Assembly (NCBI RefSeq): GCF_011378715.1
Contig: NZ_WTKU01000001.1
Coordinates: forward strand, 248,001-312,000
Length of the DNA: 64,000 nucleotides
Reading direction: 5' to 3'
From: Psychromonas sp. SA13A
GTDB lineage: Bacteria > Pseudomonadota > Gammaproteobacteria > Enterobacterales > Psychromonadaceae
The notes under the pieces were generated by a model, which saw nothing but the letters and a program-made list of their open reading frames with translations, was not told where the DNA came from and made no database searches. Of the stretch, positions 34,476 through 43,828 are shown in pieces. Each line of letters starts with the position of its first letter. Position 1 is the first letter of the stretch. The position numbers and the translations under genes were made by a program.

Positions 34476-35909
34476 ATGAACAGATTTGAACAACAGGGTC
34501 ATTTTGATTTACACACAACTTACAATCGTTCTGATTTAACCTCTCGCATTGTACACATAGGATTTGGTGCATTTCATCGCGGTCATCAAGCGGTTTATAA
34601 CGATATCACTAATCAGGAAAGTGGTGACCTTTGGGGGATCTGTGAAGTAAGCATGTTTAGCTCCATTGAGCCCCTTAAAATTCAAGATTGTTGTTTTAGT
34701 GTTGTTGAACAGTCAGCAGAGAAAACAAGTACACGCTTAATTAGAACAGTTTCAGAAGCGTTGGACGGTCGCCATGATGGTATTCAAGCAATTATTAAAA
34801 AAATAGCTGAACCACAAGTAGCGATAGTGTCTTTAACGGTCACTGAAAAAGGTTACTGCATCGATCCTCAAACGCGTCAGTTAGATATTAAAAATGAACA
34901 TGTCATACATGATTTAGAGTCAGAAGGCCTACCTAAAACTGTTATTGGTTTACTCGTTCAAGCTTTAAAACAAAGAATGCTCAATGGACAAAGTGGTTTA
35001 AGTATTATGTCCTGTGACAACATTCCTGAAAACGGCATTTTAACGCGTAATGCAGTGATTGGTTTTGCACAACAGAAAGATGCAATGTTGGCAGATTGGA
35101 TAGTTAAAAAAGTATCTTTCCCGAGCACAATGGTCGACCGAATAGTCCCCGCGATGCAAGTTGAAGAGTATGCATTAATAGAGAAACTGACTAATGTAAA
35201 AGATCAGGTCGGTGTGGTATGCGAAGATTTTTCACAATGGGTGATTGAAGATAAGTTCATTGCAGGTAGACCTAATTGGGCACTTGCTGGCGCATTATTT
35301 GTAGATGATGTTGTGCCCTATGAAGAAATGAAGTTACGTATGTTAAATGGCAGCCACTCATTTTTAGCTTATAACGGCTCCCTTGCGGGTTATGAGTTTA
35401 TTTATCAATGTATGCAAGACAATAGTCTAAAACAAGTCACTAAAAACTTGATGGAAGAGCAGTCTCACTCCTTAAAAAAAGGACTGAATGTTGATATAAA
35501 TGAATATATTAATCTACTTCTACAACGTTTCAGCAACCCTAAAATTAAACATAAAACAGCGCAAATTGCGATGGATGGCTCTCAAAAACTACCACAACGC
35601 GCATTAGATCCTTTTTTAACCTTACAAACAACAGGCTGCCATAGCATTTATATTCCAATCATGGTCGCGGGTTGGGCACATTACATCATCAACTCCATCA
35701 ACAACCATGTCGATGTTAAAGATCCTCTCGCTTCTCAATTTATTGAGATCGTCGAAACAGCATCTAGCCCTCAGCAAGCGTTACAGCAGTTATTAAACAT
35801 AGAAAGAATCTTTGGAAAACCAAACCAGGCACTATTTAACCTAGTGAATAAAGCCTTTGAAGAAATTAGTGATAAGGGTATTTGTGCCTTTATAGAAAAA
35901 ATTAAATAA
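34476..35909 (+). CDS. Mannitol dehydrogenase-family oxidoreductase, fructuronate/tagaturonate reductase-like (UxuB type)
   Basis: A 477-residue polyol dehydrogenase of the UxuB/MtlD long-chain family. N-terminal VHIGFGAFHRGHQA binds NAD, SLTVTEKGYC and MSCDNIPENG are in the middle, and MKLRMLNGSHSFLAY carries the catalytic Lys. E. coli UxuB reduces D-fructuronate to D-mannonate and shares these motifs closely. The neighbouring LgoD-type enzyme makes D-tagaturonate from L-galactonate, so tagaturonate reduction is the alternative. UxuA, UxaA and UxaC are not in the window. Confidence 0.82.
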   Translation: MNRFEQQGHFDLHTTYNRSDLTSRIVHIGFGAFHRGHQAVYNDITNQESGDLWGICEVSMFSSIEPLKIQDCCFSVVEQSAEKTSTRLIRTVSEALDGRHDGIQAIIKKIAEPQVAIVSLTVTEKGYCIDPQTRQLDIKNEHVIHDLESEGLPKTVIGLLVQALKQRMLNGQSGLSIMSCDNIPENGILTRNAVIGFAQQKDAMLADWIVKKVSFPSTMVDRIVPAMQVEEYALIEKLTNVKDQVGVVCEDFSQWVIEDKFIAGRPNWALAGALFVDDVVPYEEMKLRMLNGSHSFLAYNGSLAGYEFIYQCMQDNSLKQVTKNLMEEQSHSLKKGLNVDINEYINLLLQRFSNPKIKHKTAQIAMDGSQKLPQRALDPFLTLQTTGCHSIYIPIMVAGWAHYIINSINNHVDVKDPLASQFIEIVETASSPQQALQQLLNIERIFGKPNQALFNLVNKAFEEISDKGICAFIEKIK

Positions 35910-35918
35910 GGAATAAAG

Positions 35919-36935
35919 ATGAAAACGCTTATTTGTAATGAACCACATTCTATTGAATACATTGAACGTGATATTCCAACTATCCAACCCAATGAAGTGT
36001 TATTGAAAATAAAATCTGTTGGTATTTGCGGCACTGATATTCATGCTTATACAGGTAACCAACCTTTCTTTTCTTATCCTCGCGTATTAGGCCATGAAAT
36101 GAGTGGCACCGTGAGCCAAGTAGGGAGTGATTGTAAGGATATTACACAGGGTCAACGCTGTGCTGTTATTCCCGCCATTCCATGTGGTCAATGTGCCGCC
36201 TGTGCCGAAGGGAAAACAAACTGCTGTGAAGATATTTCTCTTTATGGCGTTCATCAAGATGGTGGCTTTTCTGAATATTTAGCCGTATTAGAAGATAACT
36301 TGGTGAAGCTACCTGATAACGTTAGCGATAGCCAAGGATCTATCGTTGAGTGTTTTTCTATTGGGGCTCACTCAGTTAGACGGGCAGAAATAAAGCCAGG
36401 ACAGAATGTATTAGTTATTGGTGCAGGACCAATAGGGCTTGGCGTTGCTTCGATTGCAAAAGCAGAAGGTGCAAATGTAATTATTGCAGATGTATCAGAT
36501 GCCCGTAGAGAACATGCAGAAAGCTTATTACAAATAACAGCGCTAAATCCAATGTCTGAAACGTATGTTGATGATTTGAAATCAACATTTAAAGGGCGAC
36601 TCCCATGCGTATTAATGGATGCGACAGGAAATAAAGCCTCAATGAGCCGCTCCGTTGAACTCATTCGACACGGAGGAAAAATTGTATTTATCGGCTTATA
36701 TATTGGTGATTTAGTACTGGATGATCCCACTTTCCATAAAAAAGAAACCACCCTATTAAGTAGTCGTAATGCAACGAGACAAGACTTTGAACGTGTCATC
36801 GAATTAATGTCATTAGGCAAAATAGACGAAAAAATAATGAAAAATAAAGAATACGACTTTCATACTTTTGGGAATACCTATAAAGAAAATGTGGTGGAAA
36901 ATAAGTCTTTAGTTAAAGGCATCATTAAATTTTAA
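35919..36935 (+). CDS. L-galactonate 5-dehydrogenase-like zinc alcohol dehydrogenase (LgoD type)
   Basis: A 338-residue medium-chain dehydrogenase. It has catalytic-zinc Cys and His in SVGICGTDIHAYTGN and GHEMSG, four structural-zinc Cys in CGQCAACAEGKTNCC, and the NAD motif VIGAGPIGLG. Long stretches match my memory of E. coli LgoD/YjjN, including IKSVGICGTDIHA, NQPFFSYPRVLGHE, GVHQDGGFSEYL and FHKKETT. LgoD oxidises L-galactonate to D-tagaturonate. It lies 9 bp after the UxuB-type gene. A starvation-sensing RspB-like role is the alternative. Confidence 0.83.
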   Translation: MKTLICNEPHSIEYIERDIPTIQPNEVLLKIKSVGICGTDIHAYTGNQPFFSYPRVLGHEMSGTVSQVGSDCKDITQGQRCAVIPAIPCGQCAACAEGKTNCCEDISLYGVHQDGGFSEYLAVLEDNLVKLPDNVSDSQGSIVECFSIGAHSVRRAEIKPGQNVLVIGAGPIGLGVASIAKAEGANVIIADVSDARREHAESLLQITALNPMSETYVDDLKSTFKGRLPCVLMDATGNKASMSRSVELIRHGGKIVFIGLYIGDLVLDDPTFHKKETTLLSSRNATRQDFERVIELMSLGKIDEKIMKNKEYDFHTFGNTYKENVVENKSLVKGIIKF

Positions 36936-36952
36936 GCGAAGGGAACCAAAAC

Positions 36953-37960
36953 ATGACAACTCAACTTATATTTGCAGAAGAACTCAATAAACTCGCTTTT
37001 GATAAATTGCATGGTGCAGGGCTGGATCAAGAAACAGCACAAAAAGTAGCAGATGTATTAGTTCATGCTGATATCACCGGTGTCCATTCCCACGGTGTAA
37101 TGCGTATAGAACATTATTGTAAACGCCTTGCAGCAGGTGGTTTAAATAAAACAGCTAATTTTTCAATTGAACAAATATCTCCCTCCGTAGCAATTTTAGA
37201 TTCAGATGATGGTATGGGACATGCGGCATTAATTGCAGCCACAGAGCACGGTATTAAATTAGCTGCTGAAACAGGACTTGGTTTTGTCAGTGTAAAAAAC
37301 ACCTCGCATTGTGGTGCATTGTCATACTTCATGGAGCAAGCAACGGACCAAGGAATGATTGCTATTGCAATGACACAAACAGATACCTGCGTTGCTCCCT
37401 ATGGTGGTGCGACTCGGTTTATTGGAACAAACCCTCTGGCATTTGGATTCCCAGTAGAAGGGAGTACACCAATGATTGTTGATTTTGCAACCAGTGCCAC
37501 CGCATTTGGTAAACTATTATTAGCTAAAGAATCGGGTAAACCAATTGAGAAAGGTTTAGCGATAGATGCTAATGGATATGAAACAACAGATGCCAATGAA
37601 GCCGTCACATTATTACCTTTCGGTGGCCATAAAGGGACAGGTATTGCACTTGCAATCGATGCGTTAACAGGAATATTAATGGGCGCTGAATATGGTAATC
37701 ACATAGTCAGAATGTATGATGAATATGACAAAATGCGAAAATTAGCTAGTTTAGTTATTGTCATTGATCCACGTAAATTAGGTTCGCCTCTATTTCCCGT
37801 TATCATGGCAATGATGGTCAAAGAATTACAGGCTGCGCCACCAGCACCAGGAGTTGAAAAGGTGTTAGCACCTAATGACATTCAGGTCGAGTATAAAGCA
37901 AAATGCCAAAAAGAAGGTATTCCCATTAAGACCGCGTTGTATCAATTCTTAACAAGTTAA
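36953..37960 (+). CDS. Malate/L-lactate/ureidoglycolate dehydrogenase-family protein (AllD/YbiC type)
   Basis: A 335-residue member of the type-2 malate/lactate dehydrogenase family, with the catalytic His in VHSHGVMRIEHY, the substrate segment NTSHCGALSYF and the cofactor segment FGGHKGTGIALAID. Its N-terminal third resembles E. coli AllD (ureidoglycolate dehydrogenase), which is striking because the window also encodes ureide catabolism. The immediate operon is for hexuronate/aldonate use, however, so a sugar-acid substrate is equally likely. It is paralogous to YiaK at 54577 but clearly diverged. Confidence 0.78.
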   Translation: MTTQLIFAEELNKLAFDKLHGAGLDQETAQKVADVLVHADITGVHSHGVMRIEHYCKRLAAGGLNKTANFSIEQISPSVAILDSDDGMGHAALIAATEHGIKLAAETGLGFVSVKNTSHCGALSYFMEQATDQGMIAIAMTQTDTCVAPYGGATRFIGTNPLAFGFPVEGSTPMIVDFATSATAFGKLLLAKESGKPIEKGLAIDANGYETTDANEAVTLLPFGGHKGTGIALAIDALTGILMGAEYGNHIVRMYDEYDKMRKLASLVIVIDPRKLGSPLFPVIMAMMVKELQAAPPAPGVEKVLAPNDIQVEYKAKCQKEGIPIKTALYQFLTS

Positions 37961-37990
37961 GGTATTAATTTCAATACGCTACGGTCGCCG

Positions 37991-38023
37991 TTAGTAGTCT
38001 CCAGAATGAGCCTGCTAACGGTG
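37991..38023. terminator. Possible bidirectional terminator between the dehydrogenase and IclR genes
   Basis: An imperfect stem forms from CGTTAGTAG and CTGCTAACG, between convergent genes. There is no strong T-run on the plus strand, so the call is tentative. Confidence 0.35.
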
Positions 38024-38044
38024 TATTAGTAGCAAGCTACTCAT

Positions 38045-38812
38045 TTATTTATCTACTTTTTGCCCTAGTTTTGCAGAGACAAATGCAGAAAACTCATGTA
38101 ATTCATCTATTAGCTTACTTTGACCATAACGCTTAATCTCAGGGGTTAAACCAGACACACTAATCGCATAAGAGACGATGCCATTAATTTCCAAAGGCAC
38201 ACCGATACAAGTAATGCCTGATTCATTTCCTTCACCATCTAATGCAAACATACGCTCTTTAATACTGTCTAGTGCTGCAAAAAATGTAGTTTTATCACTG
38301 ATGGTATTATCACTGAAGTGCTGTAATTTGTTCAAATCTTGGCAATGTGAAGCCCAGTATTTCTCTTTATCCTGTAGTGAAAAATTGGCCAAAATCACTT
38401 TGCCACAAGCCGCATTAAGCAAAGAGGAAGTTAAGCCAGTATGCGCATTAGTATGGAAAATAGAAGCACGAGATTCTTCTTTTTTTAACAAAATAACGTT
38501 ATCAAAATCACGGCGCTGTAAATTGATTGTAAAACCCACTCTATTAGCTAGATCTGACATATGAGGCGTAATATCCATCAGTAAGGCATCATTATGTATG
38601 ACGTTGTAACCTAATGAGATCATTTTAGTCGTTAACTGATACAAGCCGCTTGAGCGTTGGCTGATATAGCCATTTTGGTTTAAACACTTACAAATTCGAT
38701 GCAGTGTTGGTTTAGGGTAAGGTAATTCCTTCCCCAATTGCTCTAATGTAATACCATTGGAATAATTAGCTATTTTTTCAAGCACTTCGAAAGTTTTATT
38801 AACTGATTGCAT
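38045..38812 (-). CDS. IclR-family transcriptional regulator (hexuronate block)
   Basis: A 255-residue IclR regulator. The N-terminal helix-turn-helix is ITLEQLGKELPYPKPTLHRICKCL; the C-terminal effector domain has ACGKVILANF, DGEGNESGITCIGVPL and IVSYAISVSGL. It is convergent with the hexuronate/galactonate genes. KdgR belongs to this family, and a KdgR-like palindrome precedes kduI at 29045, so it may be the KdgR equivalent here; this is inference. It is distinct from the YiaJ-like IclR protein at 46786. Confidence 0.83.
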   Translation of the reverse strand: MQSVNKTFEVLEKIANYSNGITLEQLGKELPYPKPTLHRICKCLNQNGYISQRSSGLYQLTTKMISLGYNVIHNDALLMDITPHMSDLANRVGFTINLQRRDFDNVILLKKEESRASIFHTNAHTGLTSSLLNAACGKVILANFSLQDKEKYWASHCQDLNKLQHFSDNTISDKTTFFAALDSIKERMFALDGEGNESGITCIGVPLEINGIVSYAISVSGLTPEIKRYGQSKLIDELHEFSAFVSAKLGQKVDK

Positions 38813-39121
38813 AGTATATTTGCCCGTTTGCCTGCATTTTTTATTTTAGTTATTTGCTCATCAATCTTTATTGTTACTTTTTGTAGCAATTAAACCAATG
38901 TAAGTGGGGATAGTTTACTATTATTACATACGCTAATCACTCGATACCGTGTAATGGCACTAGCGACAATGTATTAAACGAGGAGAATTTAAAGGTAATA
39001 ATATGATAACCCGGCTTTATCCCCTGATAGATAGAATGTGCCATATTACATGATTGCAGCACAATATACCTGCTGACCTTTAAGCGTATCGTTGCCTTTA
39101 GTTGAGAATATAAGCACAAGG
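38813..39121. other. Intergenic region between the IclR gene and the sugar ABC operon end
   Basis: No supported gene. The left part must hold the IclR promoter. AACGAGGAGAATTT near 38978 looks like a ribosome site followed by ATG at 39003, but the frame closes after few codons. Confidence 0.3.
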
Positions 39122-39187
39122 CTTAAAATAAGTGGCATAGCGTCAAGGTTTGCTGATTTGTTCACATCCCTCTAGCATAGCCACTTA
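39122..39187 (-). terminator. Probable terminator of the minus-strand sugar ABC operon
   Basis: On the minus strand TAAGTGGC (from 39187-39180) pairs with GCCACTTA (39136-39129) and is followed by TTTTAAG. The loop is long (43 nt). It lies 27 bp beyond the lactonase stop. Confidence 0.45.
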
Positions 39188-39213
39188 AGGTTAACTTAAT
39201 AGCGAGCTTTCTT

Positions 39214-40101
39214 TTAACTCAGCTTGCTTAAATAAGCGGTATCAATATCTATCGCATACACTGAAGTTGATGCTGTGATATATAGCGTTTTCTCTGCACT
39301 ATCAAAGGTGCAATTAGAAACCGTTTCGGTGGTCGCAATTTTACCTAATAATTGCATCTCTTTACTAAGCACTAATATGCCTTCAGAAGAACTTAAATAA
39401 AGCGTCCCAAATTGATCAACTGTCATGCCATCCGGTATACCATGCTCCACTTCATACACTAAACGGCCATTCGATAAAGTACTACCATTAACATCAAAGG
39501 CTTTTAAATGTTTTAAACCTTGCGTTGGAAAATCCACAATGGACATATCAGCGACATAAAGTATTGATTCATCCGGAGAGAACACAAGACCATTTGGCCT
39601 TTGCACATCAGTGGTAGCTATCGTCAACTGCTCCGTTTTAGGGTCATAACAATAGACATAACAACCGACTATTTGGCTCTCTGATTTAAACCCCTCATCA
39701 TCACTAATAATGCCGTAGGGAGGATCTGTAAACCAAATCGTTTGGTCAGATTTTCGTTCAACTAAGTCGTTAGGTGAGTTTAATCGCTTACCATCCAACT
39801 TTTCGATAATCACCTTCGCAATAGCTAAATTATCTTTAGACCTTAAAGAGATACATCTTCGCCCATGTTCACAGGAGATCACATCGCCGCTGCTTAAGGT
39901 GCAATTACCGTTAGCATAATTAGATTGGTCCGTGACTAACAAAGTTGATTGGGTATCAACATCATAAAGGTGTAACGCCCCTTTTTTAACATCTGAAAAC
40001 AATAGTTGGTTAGAATGCGGCAACCAAGCCGCACCTTCACACCAAATATGTCCTTCGCTGACTCGTCGTAATGGCGAGACAATTGCTTCAGAAAATGGCA
40101 T
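39214..40101 (-). CDS. SMP-30/gluconolactonase-family lactonase
   Basis: A 295-residue six-bladed propeller of the SMP-30/regucalcin/LRE family. Metal ligands are expected in EGAAWLPHSNQLLFSDV (Glu), NSPNDLVERKS (Asn) and YVADMS (Asp). Such enzymes hydrolyse aldono- or related lactones; no signal peptide is seen, so it acts in the cytosol. It is the last gene of the sugar ABC operon, 11 bp after the binding-protein gene, suggesting the imported sugar derivative is a lactone or is made into one. The shared palindrome with the diketogulonate operon points to an ascorbate-like or gulonolactone substrate (inference). Confidence 0.85.
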   Translation of the reverse strand: MPFSEAIVSPLRRVSEGHIWCEGAAWLPHSNQLLFSDVKKGALHLYDVDTQSTLLVTDQSNYANGNCTLSSGDVISCEHGRRCISLRSKDNLAIAKVIIEKLDGKRLNSPNDLVERKSDQTIWFTDPPYGIISDDEGFKSESQIVGCYVYCYDPKTEQLTIATTDVQRPNGLVFSPDESILYVADMSIVDFPTQGLKHLKAFDVNGSTLSNGRLVYEVEHGIPDGMTVDQFGTLYLSSSEGILVLSKEMQLLGKIATTETVSNCTFDSAEKTLYITASTSVYAIDIDTAYLSKLS

Positions 40102-40112
40102 GTTTATCTCCT

Positions 40113-41228
40113 CTATTTAGCATTCCAAGACGCAGAGTAATAAGCACGGTAATTGTTATCAGGATCATAAAGGTTATCATCCCCACCATTACTATGAATG
40201 TTATCGGCAGTCACCAAATGTACTGGTGTTACGTAACCACTAATAGGTTGATCTTGGAAGATACGATTAAACTCATCAATAACTTGCCAGCCATGTAAAC
40301 TCAATGGTTCAGCTACTGTTGCTACCTGAAAATCACCATTACGAATTCTTTCAAATGCCGATTCACTACCATCACCCGCAGAGATGTTATAAGGTGCATC
40401 ACCTTTTTTCTTACCCGCTGATCTTAATGCTGGGGACATATAATCGAAATAGAGATCATTGATCGCTAATGTATAATTATATTTTTCACCGTGTTTTTGC
40501 ACTAAAGAGTAAGTCAGCTGTGGAATACGTGATGACGTGTTCGCTAGCGGTGTATCTTCATAACCTAATACCGAACAACCTTCACATTTTTCAATGTAAG
40601 ATTTCATTACATCCGCTTTATGAACAGCAATGCTGTACAGACCGTCGGTCAATATAACAACATTAGCTTTCCCCTCTGATTTAGCAATTGCATACATCGC
40701 AGATACGCGGGCTACATCATCAGCTGAACTCGTAATATTGGTTTCAATAAATAAATCTTTGATAGGGCCTGGATCAGGCGTTGCATGCCAACTCACTAAC
40801 TTGATACCTAATTTATTAGCTTTACGTAATGTCGGCACCATAGTATTTGGTGTAAACCCACCTATCACAATCCCATCTGGCTGTAAGGCAAGGGCTTGTT
40901 TTACCGCAGATGATTGCGATGGCACACTACCCGCGCCATCCAATACTCTGACATTCCAACCAATCGCTTCTGAAGCTTCCTCAAACCCTTTTACCACGCC
41001 AGCGACACCACTATTTTTTAAGTCCGATGCGATAAAGATAACTGTTTTATCTTTAACTGCGGCAGGTCCTGCAGGCAAAGAAAAAACACTATTAGTTTCA
41101 CCTGATGCTTCAGCAACCACTTGCTTTGCCATATCAACATATTGTTGGGCACTGCTGGTGTCAGCATTTGCGTAGCTTGCTAGTGATGTGATCACTGCAA
41201 AGCTCAAATATTTCATTGTCTTTTTCAT
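40113..41228 (-). CDS. Sugar ABC transporter periplasmic binding protein (ribose/xylose-type)
   Basis: A 371-residue type I periplasmic binding protein with signal peptide MKKTMKYLSFAVITSLASYANA. The mature part has the family features GVVKGFEEASEAIGW, PDGIVIGGF and SAGDGSESAFERIRNGDFQVATVAEPL. It is longer than RbsB. The stop is 11 bp before the lactonase start and its ATG overlaps the permease stop (TAATG). The ligand is unknown; the adjacent lactonase and the operator shared with the yia operon suggest a C6 sugar-acid lactone. Confidence 0.87.
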   Translation of the reverse strand: MKKTMKYLSFAVITSLASYANADTSSAQQYVDMAKQVVAEASGETNSVFSLPAGPAAVKDKTVIFIASDLKNSGVAGVVKGFEEASEAIGWNVRVLDGAGSVPSQSSAVKQALALQPDGIVIGGFTPNTMVPTLRKANKLGIKLVSWHATPDPGPIKDLFIETNITSSADDVARVSAMYAIAKSEGKANVVILTDGLYSIAVHKADVMKSYIEKCEGCSVLGYEDTPLANTSSRIPQLTYSLVQKHGEKYNYTLAINDLYFDYMSPALRSAGKKKGDAPYNISAGDGSESAFERIRNGDFQVATVAEPLSLHGWQVIDEFNRIFQDQPISGYVTPVHLVTADNIHSNGGDDNLYDPDNNYRAYYSASWNAK

Positions 41229-42265
41229 TATTTCACCTTTACGTTGTTTTTAGTTGCGGTTTGTTTTCGTTTTTGACTAAAACCAGCCAAGGTAATAGCC
41301 ACTAGTAAAATTGCGCCATTAAATAAGGGTTCGACGAAGAAAGGAGTACCCAGTTGTTGTAAACCTGAGATACCAACACTTACCAAGGAGACGCCAATAA
41401 TGGTGCCCCATACATTCACTCTGCCAGCTCTAAATGTGGTTGACCCTAAAAAAGCCCCCACTAAAGCAGGTAACATAAAATCTTGTCCAACCGAAGAGGA
41501 ACCAATACCGATATGTGAAGCTAACAACACACTAGCAAAGGCGATCAGGCCATCGGAAACAACATAAGATCCGATATAACAAGCCTTTGTATTAATACCA
41601 TTTAAGGTTGCTGTATTAGGGTTCGCACCTACCGCATACAACTTTCTGCCCAGCGCTGTATATTCAGTTAACAACCACAAAGCAAAAGTGATTGCTGCGA
41701 GATAAAACACCACAACAGGCAAGCCAAATATTTCAAAACCACTTAAATTATAAAAACTTTCAGGTAAAGCACCGACTATTTGACGACCATCCGTATGCCA
41801 AAGTGAAATAGCATAAATCACTGTGCCGGTTCCTAATGTTGCAACAAATGAATCAATGTCTGCTAATGCCACTAACATGCCATTTAGCACGCCATATAAG
41901 CAGCCACATAACACCACGATAACTGCAGCCACTTCCCATGAAAAACCGTAACGTTGTTGTAGTGTAATGACTAAAACATGCCAAAACGTAACACCAAAAC
42001 CTACATTCAGATTCATCTTGCCTGTCACCATAGTGACCATTGCAGCTAGCGCCAGAATCGCGACCACACTCTTTTCACTGAGGATCGCCTGTAGCGTTAA
42101 CATCGAGAAAAAAGTATCTGTGGTGGCACTAAACAATATAATTAATAAGACGGTTAGTATTAATAAGCCATATCTCATTAATACTTGTGTGACCATGTTT
42201 CCTAAACCTAGCTTCATCGTCACTTCTGTTTCTAACGCGGTAGACTTAATATTAGATGTTGACAT
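41228..42265 (-). CDS. Sugar ABC transporter permease (RbsC/AraH type)
   Basis: A 345-residue BPD_transp_2-family permease with about ten helices. Marks are LSEKSVVAILALAAMVTMVTGKMNLNVG near residue 60-85, the VATLGTGTVIYAISLW stretch and NPNTATLNGINT. It overlaps the ATPase stop by 14 bp; its own stop overlaps the binding-protein start. Confidence 0.88.
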   Translation of the reverse strand: MSTSNIKSTALETEVTMKLGLGNMVTQVLMRYGLLILTVLLIILFSATTDTFFSMLTLQAILSEKSVVAILALAAMVTMVTGKMNLNVGFGVTFWHVLVITLQQRYGFSWEVAAVIVVLCGCLYGVLNGMLVALADIDSFVATLGTGTVIYAISLWHTDGRQIVGALPESFYNLSGFEIFGLPVVVFYLAAITFALWLLTEYTALGRKLYAVGANPNTATLNGINTKACYIGSYVVSDGLIAFASVLLASHIGIGSSSVGQDFMLPALVGAFLGSTTFRAGRVNVWGTIIGVSLVSVGISGLQQLGTPFFVEPLFNGAILLVAITLAGFSQKRKQTATKNNVKVK

Positions 42266-43790
42266 GTTGTACCTCTTCTACTTTTGAACCTGACGCGTAC
42301 TTCAATAAATTTGATAAAGTCACATCTTCTTGAATTAACTCTTTCACGACTCGTCCACGGTTAAAGACTAACGCGCGATTTGATATATTGACGACCTCTT
42401 CAAAGTCGCTTGAAATAACGATCACAGCGAGACCATTGTTAATCGCTTTTTGCATTATTTTGTATATTTCAGAGCGTGCACCTATATCAACGCCAGCAGT
42501 TGGGTTATCTAAAATCATGACTGGTTTATTCATATTGAACCATCTAGCTAGGATAATTTTTTGCTGGTTGCCACCACTCATAGCATTGATAGCAATGTCA
42601 GGATCCCTTGGTCTAACCGTATACTCGAGCATCGCTTGTAATGTCGATGACTGCTCTTTTTCCTTGGACAAAAACGATAAATCGTTCTTGCCTAAGTTCT
42701 TCGGATTTAAGTTTAAATTTTCCAAAGCACTCATCGATCCACAAATACTTTCTTTTACGCGGTCTGCTGCGACCATCGCTATACCACTGGCAATACTATT
42801 TGCTGGTGAGGAAATATTCGCTGGCTGCCCATTAATCACTACACTGCCACTGTGAATATTTAAGCGACCAAATAACGATTGTCCTATTGCCTCTTGCCCT
42901 GCGTTTCTCAACCCAACTAAAGAAATTAGCTCACCTTTTCGTAGCGTCATATTAAAAGGGTCAAGGTCACCCACCTGTAGATTTTTTATATCTAAAACAA
43001 TGTCAGCGGTTGAGTTTAATGGCGTTCTATAACTCATCTCTTTTTTCATACCAACGATTAACGTCACTAAATCATCTAATGAATAATCTTTAACTAAACC
43101 AGAGCCCACCATTTTTCCATCACGTAACACCACCACATCATCACAAATATCATGAATTTCATCTAAACGGTGTGAAACATAAATCATGCCTACACCTTGA
43201 GACTTCAAACGCTTAAGTACATCAAACATGCGCCCGACATCACTCGCCACTAAAGATGCTGTTGGTTCATCCAATATCAACACCTCTGCATCAGCTATCA
43301 GCGCACGAGCAATCGTTAACAATGCTTTTTCAGCAGCGCTCAAGTTAAAAATACGTTCAGAAGCTTTTGCATCTAAGCCCACTAAGTTAAGAACTTCAGT
43401 TGCTTTTTTTTCAGCTTCTTTCCAATTAATTAAGCCCCACTTTTTAGGAAAACCTAACGTTAACCCAATATTTTCGGTAACTGTCATCCATTCAATCAAT
43501 CCCAAATCTTGATGGATAAATGCAATCGGTGATTTACCAGAACGATTCAGAACAGTGGCATCTTCTATCGACTTGTCCTTAAAAAGAATGTCACCGCTGG
43601 TTTTTTTATTAATGCCAGCCAAGGTTTTGATTAAAGTCGATTTGCCAGCACCATTTTCTCCTAATAAAGCAACGCACCGACCTGGGTGCACATTAAAAGA
43701 AGCAGACTCTAACGCTACAAAATTAAAAAACCGTTTCGTCAGGTTATTAATCGAAAGCAAACTACCTTCGGGGGTCTCTACAAATCTCAT
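42252..43790 (-). CDS. Sugar ABC transporter ATP-binding protein, two nucleotide-binding domains (RbsA/XylG type)
   Basis: A 512-residue tandem ATPase. The first domain has Walker A GENGAGKS (residues 44-51), Q-loop FIHQDLGL, signature NLSAAEKALLTIAR and Walker B VLILDEPTAS. The second has the degenerate Walker A typical of the family (GLRNAGQEAIG), signature MSGGNQQKIILARW and VMILDNPTAGVD. It is the first gene of the operon, starting 39 bp from the 17-bp palindrome at 43829. Confidence 0.93.
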   Translation of the reverse strand: MRFVETPEGSLLSINNLTKRFFNFVALESASFNVHPGRCVALLGENGAGKSTLIKTLAGINKKTSGDILFKDKSIEDATVLNRSGKSPIAFIHQDLGLIEWMTVTENIGLTLGFPKKWGLINWKEAEKKATEVLNLVGLDAKASERIFNLSAAEKALLTIARALIADAEVLILDEPTASLVASDVGRMFDVLKRLKSQGVGMIYVSHRLDEIHDICDDVVVLRDGKMVGSGLVKDYSLDDLVTLIVGMKKEMSYRTPLNSTADIVLDIKNLQVGDLDPFNMTLRKGELISLVGLRNAGQEAIGQSLFGRLNIHSGSVVINGQPANISSPANSIASGIAMVAADRVKESICGSMSALENLNLNPKNLGKNDLSFLSKEKEQSSTLQAMLEYTVRPRDPDIAINAMSGGNQQKIILARWFNMNKPVMILDNPTAGVDIGARSEIYKIMQKAINNGLAVIVISSDFEEVVNISNRALVFNRGRVVKELIQEDVTLSNLLKYASGSKVEEVQHVNI

Positions 43791-43828
43791 ACAATCCTCT
43801 TATATTGTCTTTTTAATATAAGGACTAA

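Noticed and set aside
34375-34572. Minus-strand frame across the UxuB-type promoter and start
   Set aside because: Overlaps the operator sites and the real gene; composition is not protein-like and no ribosome site is present.
39003-39060. Short frame after AACGAGGAGAATTT in the gap between the IclR gene and the lactonase operon
   Set aside because: Distance from the ribosome-like site to the ATG is too long and the frame closes quickly.
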